In this document: positions 25,044 through 33,690 of the stretch, one piece after another
Layout of the letters: the number at the start of each line of letters is the position of its first letter
Numbering within the stretch: the first letter of the stretch is position 1
Source: Imperialibacter sp040222385
GTDB lineage: Bacteria > Bacteroidota > Bacteroidia > Cytophagales > Cyclobacteriaceae
Assembly (NCBI RefSeq): GCF_040222385.1
Contig: NZ_JAVKDF010000017.1
Span: 310,001-374,000 of the forward strand
Direction of reading: 5' to 3'
DNA length: 64,000 nucleotides
Notes under the pieces: generated by a model
Database searches by the model: none
Seen by the model: only the letters and a program-made list of their open reading frames with translations
Told to the model about the DNA's origin: nothing
Made by a program: the position numbers and the translations under genes

Positions 25044-25406
25044 ATCATAAATATAGTTAACCCAGCTCTCATTTACGCCAATAGAACGCCTAGGTTGGTA
25101 GCCAAAAGTAGAGCAAATCAACGTATTGACCCTCTGTTTGCTCTAATCTTCACCTCAATCAAACATCCGCAGTTGTTGATGAACATTTTGATGAAATCGT
25201 GAATGAACTAGTAGGGTATTATCTCCAGCGCTCACCCAGGTGAAGAAGCACTGCATTTGTTCGAACGTTACTTGTGGTTTGGGCCAATCAGAAAAACAAC
25301 AGGGTTTGGTAATACTAGCCTTGTAGAAACATGATCGTTTTTAAAAAGGTGCCAAAAAAAGGGGCATACCTATTAGGCATGCCCTGATTATATCTTTCTA
25401 TTTCCC
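25044..25406 (-). other. Non-coding stretch between HicB and the M16 protease gene
   Basis: No supported gene. Bases 25048-25055 hold the -7-like box of hicB, and 25354-25384 the terminator of the protease gene. Between them two short open stretches on the plus strand in different frames (25172-25243 and up to 25334) look weakly protein-like but have no start or recognisable domain. Confidence 0.5.
25354..25384 (-). terminator. Rho-independent terminator of the M16 protease gene
   Basis: Stem GGGCAT/ATGCCC extended by an inner CCT/AGG pair (arms about 25362-25370 and 25374-25384), followed on the minus strand by seven Ts. Confidence 0.75.
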
Positions 25407-28235
25407 CTATTCTTCCGGCATCAACACCAACTTGATGAACTTCTCAGGATCGATATATTTCTTAGCCGCCTCCTGCATGTCTTTCGAAGTCAGGGTTTCG
25501 ATCCTTTCTGTCGCTTTCAGGATACCTTCAGGATCCCAGCCCTGATAGTAATAACTGCGCAGAGTATTTGCCCAGAAGCTATTGTCTTTCAAACTAACCT
25601 CAAGTTGCCGACGTTGGCCTTCCTTAATTTTTTTCAAGTCTTCAGCACTCACGCCTTCCTTCTGGAGCTTCTTCAACTCATCCAGGGTAGCCGTCACCAG
25701 CTCCTCAACATTTTCTGGTCCGCAAGGGAAGCTTACCTGGAAGGTATAGTGGTCGTAAGGCATGTTCTCTGCATTGGCATTGGCCCCTACGCCGTACACA
25801 CCACCTTTTTCCTCACGAAGTAACTCAACCAGCTTAATGGTCATTACCTCCCCAAAGCTGGATAAGTAGTAGGCTTGTTTCCGGTCATATGCCTGCTCTG
25901 TATCCCAATACATGATTACCTGGCTCTTTTGATCGACTCCTTTCTTCACTATTTTCTCCAACGGCGCCTTTGGTGGCCGTGGACTAACGTCCTTCCACTG
26001 GTCTTTTCTTCCTGAGGCTGGCAAGCTGGCAATGTACTGCTCCAGCATAGGCTTGATCTCGTCTACTTTAAATGCTCCGACAAAGAAAAAAGTGAAGTCG
26101 CTCACATCGCTAAACCTGTCCTGGTAAAAGGCGAACGCTTTGTCCAGATCGATTTTATCCAAATCGGCCTCTGTCGGGAAGCCGCCTCCTCTGATGCTGT
26201 TGTTGGAAAGCGTACGTTGCACCTGATCCACAAAGTAGTACTGTGGGTTGGCCATCACATTCGACAAGATGGACTTGTTCTTTGTGATAAATGACTGGAA
26301 CGCTTTTTCGTCCTTTCTTGGGGCTGTGAAATACATATTCGTCAGCTGGAAGAACGTTTCCATGTCGGCTGGGGTGGTACTGCCCTGCACGCCTTCGCTC
26401 AACTCTCTGATGAATGGTGTAACTCCAAAGCTCTTGCCTGAGAGTACTTTTTGCAGAGTGGTAATGTCATAATCGGCGATACCACCCTGGTCTATCAGCG
26501 AAGCCGCATTGGAAGCAGACTGATAGTTCTCATCAGAAGCGAGACTGTGTCCGCCCGGACTCCAGGTGGTCATTACAATTTCGTCGTTTTTAAAATCCGT
26601 TTGTTTCAGAAACACTTTTACGCCATTCGAAAGATCAAGCTCTGTAATCCCCAGTGCTTCATTCTTTTTCTCTGACACGATGCTGCCTGGCTTGGGCAAA
26701 GTAGTCATCAGACTCTCACCAAAATCCTCGTCCTCGTAAGCATCCACCTTGAGTATCCTGATCCTGTTGAGCACGCCTTTCACTTCATCCTCAGTCGGCA
26801 GCACCACGTCTTCTTTGTCAGGTGCGGTGATCACCACTACCCTATTTTCCTTGGTGATCCATTTTTCGATCAGGGCATTTACCTCGTCAAGACCTATCCC
26901 TTCAACATACTCTTTTGCGAAGTTGTATTCCCACTCAATGCCTGGTATTGGCTCCTTTTCAAGGAAGTTATTGACATATTCGTCTACATAGTTCTCAGAC
27001 TCCGACTTGTCTCTTTCGTTATAGGCCACTTCATACGACTTCAGCAAGTCAAGCTTGTAGCGTTTCAACTCGCCTGGTGTGAATCCGTGCCGACGAACTC
27101 TCTCTAACTCGGTAATCATAGCCTGAAGTCCGCCCTTTATATCTTTCTCATTAGCTACGGCAAAAGCCTGAAACGCATCTTTCGTTCTTGCCCAGGTGCC
27201 ACCATGGCTGGTGCTTGCATATACAAATGGTGGCTCAGCTTCCCTGGTCAATTCCTGTAGCCGCTTATTCAACATGCCGGTGAAAGCTCTTTCCACCAGG
27301 AAATCCCTGTAGTCACTGGCTTTTGTTTCCTCTTCCGGGTCTGTTTTGAAATATAGGCGAACCTGGGCGAATGTAGCTTCTTTGTCAGCCAGCACCGAAA
27401 CATAGGTGTCGGAATGGTCTGGCACCTTAAACTCTTCTCTCTTCTTTGGGCTTTTAGCAGCAGGTATCCTTCCGAAGTACTTTTGAATCTTGGCTTCCAT
27501 CTCTGCCACATCGATATCGCCTACGGCTACCACAGCCATCAGGTCAGGACGGTACCAGTCCATGTAAAATCGCTTGATCGCTTCATGCGGGAAGGTCTCC
27601 AGGTTCTCCTTGGTGCCTATTGGAAGGCGTTCCGCATACCTCGAATCCTTATAAATCACTGGCAGGTATTTGTCGAGCATGCGCCGCTCACCACTTTGGC
27701 CAAGCCTCCACTCCTCAATCACCACTCCCCTCTCTTTGTCTATTTCTTCTCCTTCAAAAGTGAGATTGTGTGCCCAGTCTTCAAGTATCTGAAGACCCTG
27801 GTTCACAATCTTTTCATCATCCGTCGGAATAGGCAGGATGTAGACTGTTTCGTCGAAGCTGGTGTAGGCGTTGAGATCAGCGCCGAACTGCACACCTATT
27901 GATTGCAGGTAATTGACGATTTCGTTTTTCTTAAAATTCTTTGTGCCATTGAAGGCCATGTGCTCCGTAAAGTGAGCAAGGCCCAGCTGGCTTGGATCCT
28001 CCAGAATAGATCCGGCATTCACCACAAGCCGCAACTCCACCCGATCTTCAGGACGATCGTTGTGGCGGATGTAGTATTTCATCCCGTTTTTAAGTGTCCC
28101 AATCTTTACATTTTTATCGACCGGAATCTGGGAGTTTAGATCAACTGATGCGTCTTGTGCGAGAAGCGAGGGCAATACTCCTAAAAGCAAGAAAAAGATA
28201 GCCTTTATAGCCCTGTTTTTGAAAGATGTTTCCAT
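25407..28235 (-). CDS. M16 family zinc metalloprotease (pitrilysin-like)
   Basis: A 942-residue protease with a signal peptide (about residues 1-27, ending LAQ). The inverted zinc motif HFTEH is at 88-92 (His88, Glu91 catalytic, His92), with the distal Glu in the ERGVVIEEW block about 75 residues later. Two further inactive M16-type repeats follow, giving a full clam-shell of the predicted periplasmic or surface type. The family degrades peptides. It has its own terminator (25354-25384) and promoter candidate (28288-28318), so it is probably monocistronic. Specific substrate unknown. Confidence 0.93.
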   Translation of the reverse strand: METSFKNRAIKAIFFLLLGVLPSLLAQDASVDLNSQIPVDKNVKIGTLKNGMKYYIRHNDRPEDRVELRLVVNAGSILEDPSQLGLAHFTEHMAFNGTKNFKKNEIVNYLQSIGVQFGADLNAYTSFDETVYILPIPTDDEKIVNQGLQILEDWAHNLTFEGEEIDKERGVVIEEWRLGQSGERRMLDKYLPVIYKDSRYAERLPIGTKENLETFPHEAIKRFYMDWYRPDLMAVVAVGDIDVAEMEAKIQKYFGRIPAAKSPKKREEFKVPDHSDTYVSVLADKEATFAQVRLYFKTDPEEETKASDYRDFLVERAFTGMLNKRLQELTREAEPPFVYASTSHGGTWARTKDAFQAFAVANEKDIKGGLQAMITELERVRRHGFTPGELKRYKLDLLKSYEVAYNERDKSESENYVDEYVNNFLEKEPIPGIEWEYNFAKEYVEGIGLDEVNALIEKWITKENRVVVITAPDKEDVVLPTEDEVKGVLNRIRILKVDAYEDEDFGESLMTTLPKPGSIVSEKKNEALGITELDLSNGVKVFLKQTDFKNDEIVMTTWSPGGHSLASDENYQSASNAASLIDQGGIADYDITTLQKVLSGKSFGVTPFIRELSEGVQGSTTPADMETFFQLTNMYFTAPRKDEKAFQSFITKNKSILSNVMANPQYYFVDQVQRTLSNNSIRGGGFPTEADLDKIDLDKAFAFYQDRFSDVSDFTFFFVGAFKVDEIKPMLEQYIASLPASGRKDQWKDVSPRPPKAPLEKIVKKGVDQKSQVIMYWDTEQAYDRKQAYYLSSFGEVMTIKLVELLREEKGGVYGVGANANAENMPYDHYTFQVSFPCGPENVEELVTATLDELKKLQKEGVSAEDLKKIKEGQRRQLEVSLKDNSFWANTLRSYYYQGWDPEGILKATERIETLTSKDMQEAAKKYIDPEKFIKLVLMPEE

Positions 28236-28287
28236 GAATTAAGTACCTGGTTTATTGAATAGGTTGAATTAACTGAAAATAGGCCTT

Positions 28288-28318
28288 CAAAATACATCGA
28301 AGCTATGTGCCGTCCAAA
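28288..28318 (-). promoter_or_regulatory. Promoter candidate for the M16 protease
   Basis: Minus strand TTTG, 19 bases, then GTATTTTG (28288-28295). This repeats the TTTG-N20-TATTTTG spacing of the SurA/PpiD-like and pdhA promoters. Leader of about 46 bases to the ATG at 28235. Confidence 0.5.
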
Positions 28319-28333
28319 GCATGCTCGCTATTT

Positions 28334-29368
28334 CTATTGATCCACTTCTTCGCTTTCGGACTTTCTTTTTCCGAAAGGATTTACCTTTCTGGCAGCAGAT
28401 GATACACCTTCGGTGATTTTAGCGCCCGCTTTCACTATAGCCTGGCCACCCGATTTGATGGATTGAAATCCAGCATTTTTGGCAGCTTTCAATATCCCTC
28501 CCACAACTTTTGTTGATCCCTGGGTTACAATCTGGCTCAACATTCTTCCAGCTTCAAGCGTAGCATTTTTCCTTGCCTTTTTGCTATCCCAGGTGGTTAC
28601 ACAGCTGCAGTATTGCCGGGCAATGATGCCCACCCTTAGCGTAAGAAAAGCATTTGTTGAGCCTTCGAAAAGTGAATCCATCACCAGTGTTGCTGTGGGG
28701 CCTACCACCGGAATCGAAGAGAATGAGGTGCTTTTAGTCACCCCCGACAGCAAAGACTCAAGCTGTAAGCTGATGTCGAGGTCTTCAATTTCGGATACGA
28801 GAAACGTGGTGGCACCTATGTTTGCATAAAGATTAGCGAGATCTCTAAGGCCTGGCCGCTGGTGGTACAAATGACAAATTTTCCACACCATGCGTGAGTG
28901 GGTAAAAAGGATGGTGAAGGCATCAAGTCGTCCGTTTTGAGAGATGGACGTGGTGAGAAAAACCGACAGCGCCGTTTGCCTGATGATCTTATCTGCTTCC
29001 TCGTTGAGTCGGGTCAGCGAAGCCTCCAATTGATCCTCAGAGGCGGGAAAAAGACCTTCGGCGATCAACAATTTATTCTTTCTAAGCCGCTTGAACACCC
29101 TCCTTTTATGAGATGGAATTTGTTCTTCCGCCTTCGGCGGAGTAAGCGTTTGCGGTAGCCGTAAAAAGAGGAAAACAGGAACCAGCAGAATGCCAGCGGA
29201 AATGCCTATCAGTGCAACAAGCACCAACTTTCCGAAAGTCTCGTTTACAGCAAGCGCCAGGTGATAAATCTGATAAACCTGGTTGACCAGAAAAAGGACG
29301 GTGAGGAAAACCATAATTGCAGAAAGCCAGACCGCAATAAGTTTGATCTCTTTTGAAAAGCTTGACAT
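28334..29368 (-). CDS. DUF697 domain membrane protein
   Basis: A 344-residue protein with two N-terminal membrane helices (about residues 8-30 and 45-68), a basic linker and a DUF697-type domain (about 120-290). The last 55 residues are rich in Ala, Gly, Lys and Ser with a charged end. DUF697 proteins of the YcjF type often accompany GTPases, but no GTPase is adjacent here. Function is unknown. Confidence 0.72.
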   Translation of the reverse strand: MSSFSKEIKLIAVWLSAIMVFLTVLFLVNQVYQIYHLALAVNETFGKLVLVALIGISAGILLVPVFLFLRLPQTLTPPKAEEQIPSHKRRVFKRLRKNKLLIAEGLFPASEDQLEASLTRLNEEADKIIRQTALSVFLTTSISQNGRLDAFTILFTHSRMVWKICHLYHQRPGLRDLANLYANIGATTFLVSEIEDLDISLQLESLLSGVTKSTSFSSIPVVGPTATLVMDSLFEGSTNAFLTLRVGIIARQYCSCVTTWDSKKARKNATLEAGRMLSQIVTQGSTKVVGGILKAAKNAGFQSIKSGGQAIVKAGAKITEGVSSAARKVNPFGKRKSESEEVDQ

Positions 29369-29567
29369 ACCTGTATTAACGTTACGTTGCTTTGACAGGT
29401 TGGGGAAGACTGAAGTTACAGGTTTCTGAAATATGATAAACTAAAAAAACAAAAAATCCAAGCCTAACCCGGCCGGGCGGGGCGCATTGAACCAGTTTTT
29501 TTATCACCCATTTCGACTAATAAAGTGCCTATCTCCAAGCAGCAAGCACTGCGATTTTTCAAAACAA

Positions 29568-30242
29568 CTACCCGACCGACTGGGCATTTCTTGTTTCGTC
29601 GTCATCGGAAGGGGTGTGCTCCGCAATGGAAGGGGAAGCCTCGATGGCATCATCCTCTTCATGCTCGGCTTCTTTGAAAAATGACTTTTGGAATATGATA
29701 ATAATCGCTACACCAACAAAAATTGAAGCATCTGCCACATTGAAAACGGGCCAAAGCGCTGTGTAGTCCCCACCGAACAAAGGCACCCACTCAGGGATTC
29801 TGCCTTCCCAGATATCGATGTAAAACATGTCAATTACCTGGCCGTGAAACCATGGGTTGGGTGCATCGTAAGGAGCATTATTAAGAAAAACGCCGTAGAA
29901 AATACTATCAATCAGGTTGCCAATGGCTCCACCCAGTATCAGAGCACCACACCACAAAAGGCCAGTGTGTACTTCCTTTTTAGCCAATCTATAGAGATAA
30001 ACAGCAATCACAACCATGGCTATGAGTCTGATAACAGTAAGGATAAGCTTACCGTTTTCGCTGCCCAGCTGCATGCCAAAGGCCATACCAGGGTTGGTAA
30101 GATAGTGAAGCTTAAATACGTCGCCAAGGAGATAAATTTGCCCGGCCACGCCCATTTCCATATTGAAGTGTACTGCCAACTTAACTACCTGATCCAAAAT
30201 GATCATTGCAATGGCCAGTAGGTAATATTTGAAATACTTCAC
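29568..30242 (-). CDS. lspA: Lipoprotein signal peptidase (signal peptidase II)
   Basis: Inner-membrane aspartyl protease that removes signal peptides from diacylglyceryl-modified prolipoproteins. The 224-residue protein has four membrane segments. Family motifs are present: DQVVK near residue 17, NLIDS at 109-113, the catalytic Asp138 in GQVIDM and Asp171 in FNVADASI. It is about 55 residues longer than E. coli LspA. The extra part is a C-terminal acidic tail (from about residue 190, rich in Glu, Asp and Ser) predicted to be cytoplasmic. The start codon is GTG. The gene lies 48 bases downstream of ileS, a classic ileS-lspA pairing. Confidence 0.92.
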   Translation of the reverse strand: MKYFKYYLLAIAMIILDQVVKLAVHFNMEMGVAGQIYLLGDVFKLHYLTNPGMAFGMQLGSENGKLILTVIRLIAMVVIAVYLYRLAKKEVHTGLLWCGALILGGAIGNLIDSIFYGVFLNNAPYDAPNPWFHGQVIDMFYIDIWEGRIPEWVPLFGGDYTALWPVFNVADASIFVGVAIIIIFQKSFFKEAEHEEDDAIEASPSIAEHTPSDDDETRNAQSVG

Positions 30243-30290
30243 TTTGTCCTTAGTTTACAATGTTAGTGTTGGCTTCGGCGATTGATCTCT

Positions 30291-33200
30291 TTAAACGGTT
30301 ACTTTGACTTCGAGGTTAAACTCATCCATATCCAAAACAACAGCATCAGTCAAATCTCCAACCATTTCAAGCGAAAGCGCCTGAGTCTCGCTGCAAATAT
30401 AGTCTTTGAAACTAATCAAAGCCTCATTTACCATTTTTTCACTTTCTTTAACAGACAGCCTGATTTTGTCCTGTACCTCAAGCCCCATGTCTTTCCTCAG
30501 GTTTTGTACCCTGTTCACAAGGTCACGGGCGATCCCTTCCTTCTTCAGATCATCGGTAATTGTGATGTCGAGGGCTACAGTTAGCCCATTTTCACTCGCC
30601 ACCAACCAGCCGGGGATATCCTCTGAAGAAATCTCAAAGTCTTCCGGAGTAAGCTCTATGTCTCCCTTGGCAGTTTTCAGCAAGAACTTCCCAGAAGCCT
30701 CCAGGCTGGCGATATCGTCCTGTGTCATTTCCTTCACTGCAACGGTAATGTCCTTCATGATCGGGCCATGGTGCTGACCCAGCCTTCTGAAATTAGGCTT
30801 GATGCTTTTTACAAGGACGCCGGATGTATCGTCGATATACTCTATCGCCTTCACATTGACTTCTGACAAAATAAGGTCTTCCACGGCCTCTATGTAATGC
30901 TTTGTTGACGGGTTCAGCACTGGGATCAAAATTCTCGATAATGGCTGACGCACCTTGATCATCTGCTTTTTGCGAAGCGAGTGAATCAAAGACGATACCT
31001 CCTGAGCCAACTTCATCTTCGTTTCCAGCTCCTTGTCAATAGCCGACTCGTCTGCCTTAGGGAAAGCTGCCAGGTGCACCGACTCTTCGGTTTCCCTTCC
31101 TGACACCTTATTGAGGTCAGAGAAAACACGCTCCATATAAAAAGGAGCAATCGGTGCTGCCAGGCGAGCTACCGTCTCCAGGCAGTCGTACAACGTTTGG
31201 TAAGCGGCTTTCTTGTCTTCGTTGTACTCACCTTTCCAGAAACGCTTCCTGTTCAGGCGCACATACCAGTTGGACATATCGTCCACAACAAAATTCTGAA
31301 TCAACCGACCGGCCTTCGTTGGCTCGTACTCGTCATAGGCTTCTGCTACCTGCTTTTTCACCGTATTCAGGCGTGAGGTAATCCACCGGTCGCTCTCTGT
31401 TCTGTTGTTCAAAGGAACAGCCGCCTCGCTGTAGTTAAAACCATCCAGATTGGCGTAGAGTGCAAAGAAATTGTAGGTATTGTACAGGGTTCCAAAGAAA
31501 CGACGCTGTACTTCTACTATTCCATCGATATCAAATTTCAGGTTGTCCCACGGATTTGCATTGGTGATCATGTACCAACGGGTGGGGTCGGCGCCGTACT
31601 TCTCCAATGTAACGAAGGGGTCGGCGGCATTGCCCAGACGCTTCGACATTTTATTGCCGTTTTTGTCCAGCACCAGGCCGTTGGCAATTACATTTTTGAA
31701 AGCCACACTATCGAACAACATCCCTGCTATAGCGTGAAGTGTGAAAAACCAGCCCCGGGTCTGGTCTACTCCTTCGGCGATGTAGTCTGCAGGATAGTTT
31801 GCCTCAAATACTTCCTTGTTTTCAAATGGGTAGTGCCACTGTGCGTAAGGCATAGCGCCTGAGTCAAACCAAACGTCGATCAGGTCAGTCTCCCGGCGCA
31901 TGGGACGACCACTGTCGCTTACCAAAATCACCTCATCCACGAAAGGCCTGTGCAGGTCCATGTCATCAGCGACAGGCGCTTTCATCAGTCCTGCCTTCAC
32001 CGCCTTTTCCGATTCGGCTTTTAGCTCGGCAAATGAGCCAATGCATTTCATTTCTGATCTGTCTTCTGTTGCCCAAATAGGCAAAGGCGTACCCCAGAAA
32101 CGGCTACGGCTCAAGTTCCAGTCCACCAGGTTTTCAAGCCAGTTGCCAAAGCGGCCTGTTCCGGTCGACTGAGGCTTCCAGTTGATGGTGTTGTTCAAGG
32201 CCACCAGCTTGTCTTTGTAGGCAGTGGTTTTGATGAACCAGGAGTCCATCGGATAGTAAAGCACCGGCTTATCCGTTCTCCAGCAATGAGGGTAGGTGTG
32301 CTCGTATTTCTCTACTTTGAAGGCTTTGTTCTCCTGCTTTAGTATGATGGAAATGATGACGTCCGTCGATTTGAAATTTGGATCGCTTTCATCCTCCTCT
32401 TTATAATTCTTTACATAAAATGCGTCTTCCTCGTACTGCTTGTGAGCGGTGATATCCCATTCCTTCATCTTATCTTTGAGGTAAGCTCCCACTTCATCAA
32501 CAAACTTCCCTTTCTTGTCAACGATAGGCACTTCAAAGCCACCCTCATCCTTCACAAAAACGCCGGGCAGATTGTTCTGCACAGAAGTTCGAAAGTCATC
32601 CGCTCCAAAGGTCTTGGAAATGTGCACGATGCCTGTGCCGTCTTCGGTCGTCACAAAATCGCCAATCACCACGGTGAAAGCAGGTTTTTCCAGCTTCACC
32701 ACCGGAACTAGCTGCTCGTAGGACATACCAGCCAATTCTTTCCCTTTGTATTCCTGCACCACTTTGAAAGGTATCAGCTTGTCGCCAGGCTTATAGTCCT
32801 CTAGCTTTAGGTCGGCGGCCTTCTGATTGAAGTAGGCGCTGACTCTATCTTTTGCCAGGATTACATTTACAGGCGCAAAAGTGTATTGATTGAAAGTGGC
32901 AACCTTCACGTAGGCAATCTCTTTGCCTACAGCCAGACCATTGTTGGCGGGCAAAGTCCATGGGGTGGTGGTCCAGGCCAGGAAGTAGTCGTTTTGCGTC
33001 CCTTCAATCTTAAACTGCGCCGCAATGGTCGTGTCCTTCACCATTTTATATGTGCCGGGCTGGTTCAGCTCATGAGAGCTAAGGCCGGTGCCCGCTGCGG
33101 GCGAATATGGTTGAATGGTGTAGCCCTTGTAGAGCAGGCCCTTGTCGTAAAACTTCTGCAACAAATTCCAGACAGACTCAATATAATCTTTCTCGAAGGT

Positions 33201-33659
33201 GATGTAAGGATCATCCAAATCGACCCAATAGCCCATTTTTTCAGTAAGGTCGTCCCACTGGCCCTTGAACTTCATCACCGCCTCACGGCACTTCTGGTTG
33301 TACTCTTCAACCGATATTTTCTTGCCGATATCGTCTTTGGTGATGCCCAGCTCTTTCTCGACCTGAAGCTCCACTGGCAAACCATGGGTATCCCAGCCGC
33401 CTTTTCTTTTTACCTGAAAGCCTTGCTGCGTTTTGTAACGACAAAAAATATCCTTCACCGTCCTCGCCATCACGTGGTGAATACCAGGTGTGCCATTGGC
33501 CGATGGGGGACCTTCATAGAAAGTAAAAGTCGGGCGGCCCTCTCTTGAGCTTACAGATTTTTCAAATATCTTCCTCTGCTTCCAGTCTTCCAGCACTTCG
33601 GAAGCTACCTTGGCCAAGTCTATAGATTTATACTCTCTGTATTTCACAGCTTTCGTCAT
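30291..33659 (-). CDS. ileS: Isoleucyl-tRNA synthetase
   Basis: Class I aminoacyl-tRNA synthetase charging tRNA-Ile with editing of valine. At 1,122 residues it is of the long IleRS type found in Bacteroidota. The HIGH-type motif is seen as GTPGIHH near residue 58, the KMSKR loop in NGNKMSKRLGN near residue 665, and the CP1 editing domain lies between. The ATG at 33659 is favoured over an in-frame TTG at 33680, because an AGGAG stands 6 bases before it. The RND exporter gene ends 31 bases upstream and lspA follows 48 bases after the stop. Confidence 0.96.
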   Translation of the reverse strand: MTKAVKYREYKSIDLAKVASEVLEDWKQRKIFEKSVSSREGRPTFTFYEGPPSANGTPGIHHVMARTVKDIFCRYKTQQGFQVKRKGGWDTHGLPVELQVEKELGITKDDIGKKISVEEYNQKCREAVMKFKGQWDDLTEKMGYWVDLDDPYITFEKDYIESVWNLLQKFYDKGLLYKGYTIQPYSPAAGTGLSSHELNQPGTYKMVKDTTIAAQFKIEGTQNDYFLAWTTTPWTLPANNGLAVGKEIAYVKVATFNQYTFAPVNVILAKDRVSAYFNQKAADLKLEDYKPGDKLIPFKVVQEYKGKELAGMSYEQLVPVVKLEKPAFTVVIGDFVTTEDGTGIVHISKTFGADDFRTSVQNNLPGVFVKDEGGFEVPIVDKKGKFVDEVGAYLKDKMKEWDITAHKQYEEDAFYVKNYKEEDESDPNFKSTDVIISIILKQENKAFKVEKYEHTYPHCWRTDKPVLYYPMDSWFIKTTAYKDKLVALNNTINWKPQSTGTGRFGNWLENLVDWNLSRSRFWGTPLPIWATEDRSEMKCIGSFAELKAESEKAVKAGLMKAPVADDMDLHRPFVDEVILVSDSGRPMRRETDLIDVWFDSGAMPYAQWHYPFENKEVFEANYPADYIAEGVDQTRGWFFTLHAIAGMLFDSVAFKNVIANGLVLDKNGNKMSKRLGNAADPFVTLEKYGADPTRWYMITNANPWDNLKFDIDGIVEVQRRFFGTLYNTYNFFALYANLDGFNYSEAAVPLNNRTESDRWITSRLNTVKKQVAEAYDEYEPTKAGRLIQNFVVDDMSNWYVRLNRKRFWKGEYNEDKKAAYQTLYDCLETVARLAAPIAPFYMERVFSDLNKVSGRETEESVHLAAFPKADESAIDKELETKMKLAQEVSSLIHSLRKKQMIKVRQPLSRILIPVLNPSTKHYIEAVEDLILSEVNVKAIEYIDDTSGVLVKSIKPNFRRLGQHHGPIMKDITVAVKEMTQDDIASLEASGKFLLKTAKGDIELTPEDFEISSEDIPGWLVASENGLTVALDITITDDLKKEGIARDLVNRVQNLRKDMGLEVQDKIRLSVKESEKMVNEALISFKDYICSETQALSLEMVGDLTDAVVLDMDEFNLEVKVTV

Positions 33660-33690
33660 GATCTTCTCCTGAAAATTCAATCTTTAAGTA

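Noticed and set aside
25172..25334. Two short open stretches on the plus strand in different frames between HicB and the protease gene
   Set aside because: They look slightly protein-like (acidic helix pattern, then an aromatic-rich stretch) and might be a decayed gene, but there is no start, no recognisable domain and the total is only about 50 codons.
29462..29482. CCCGGCCGGG palindrome between lspA and the DUF697 gene
   Set aside because: A ten-base palindrome without a T run or a second copy in view; chance cannot be excluded, so it is not called as a terminator or site.
32886..33548. 220-residue plus-strand open frame inside ileS
   Set aside because: Antisense shadow of the catalytic domain of ileS; no recognised motif.
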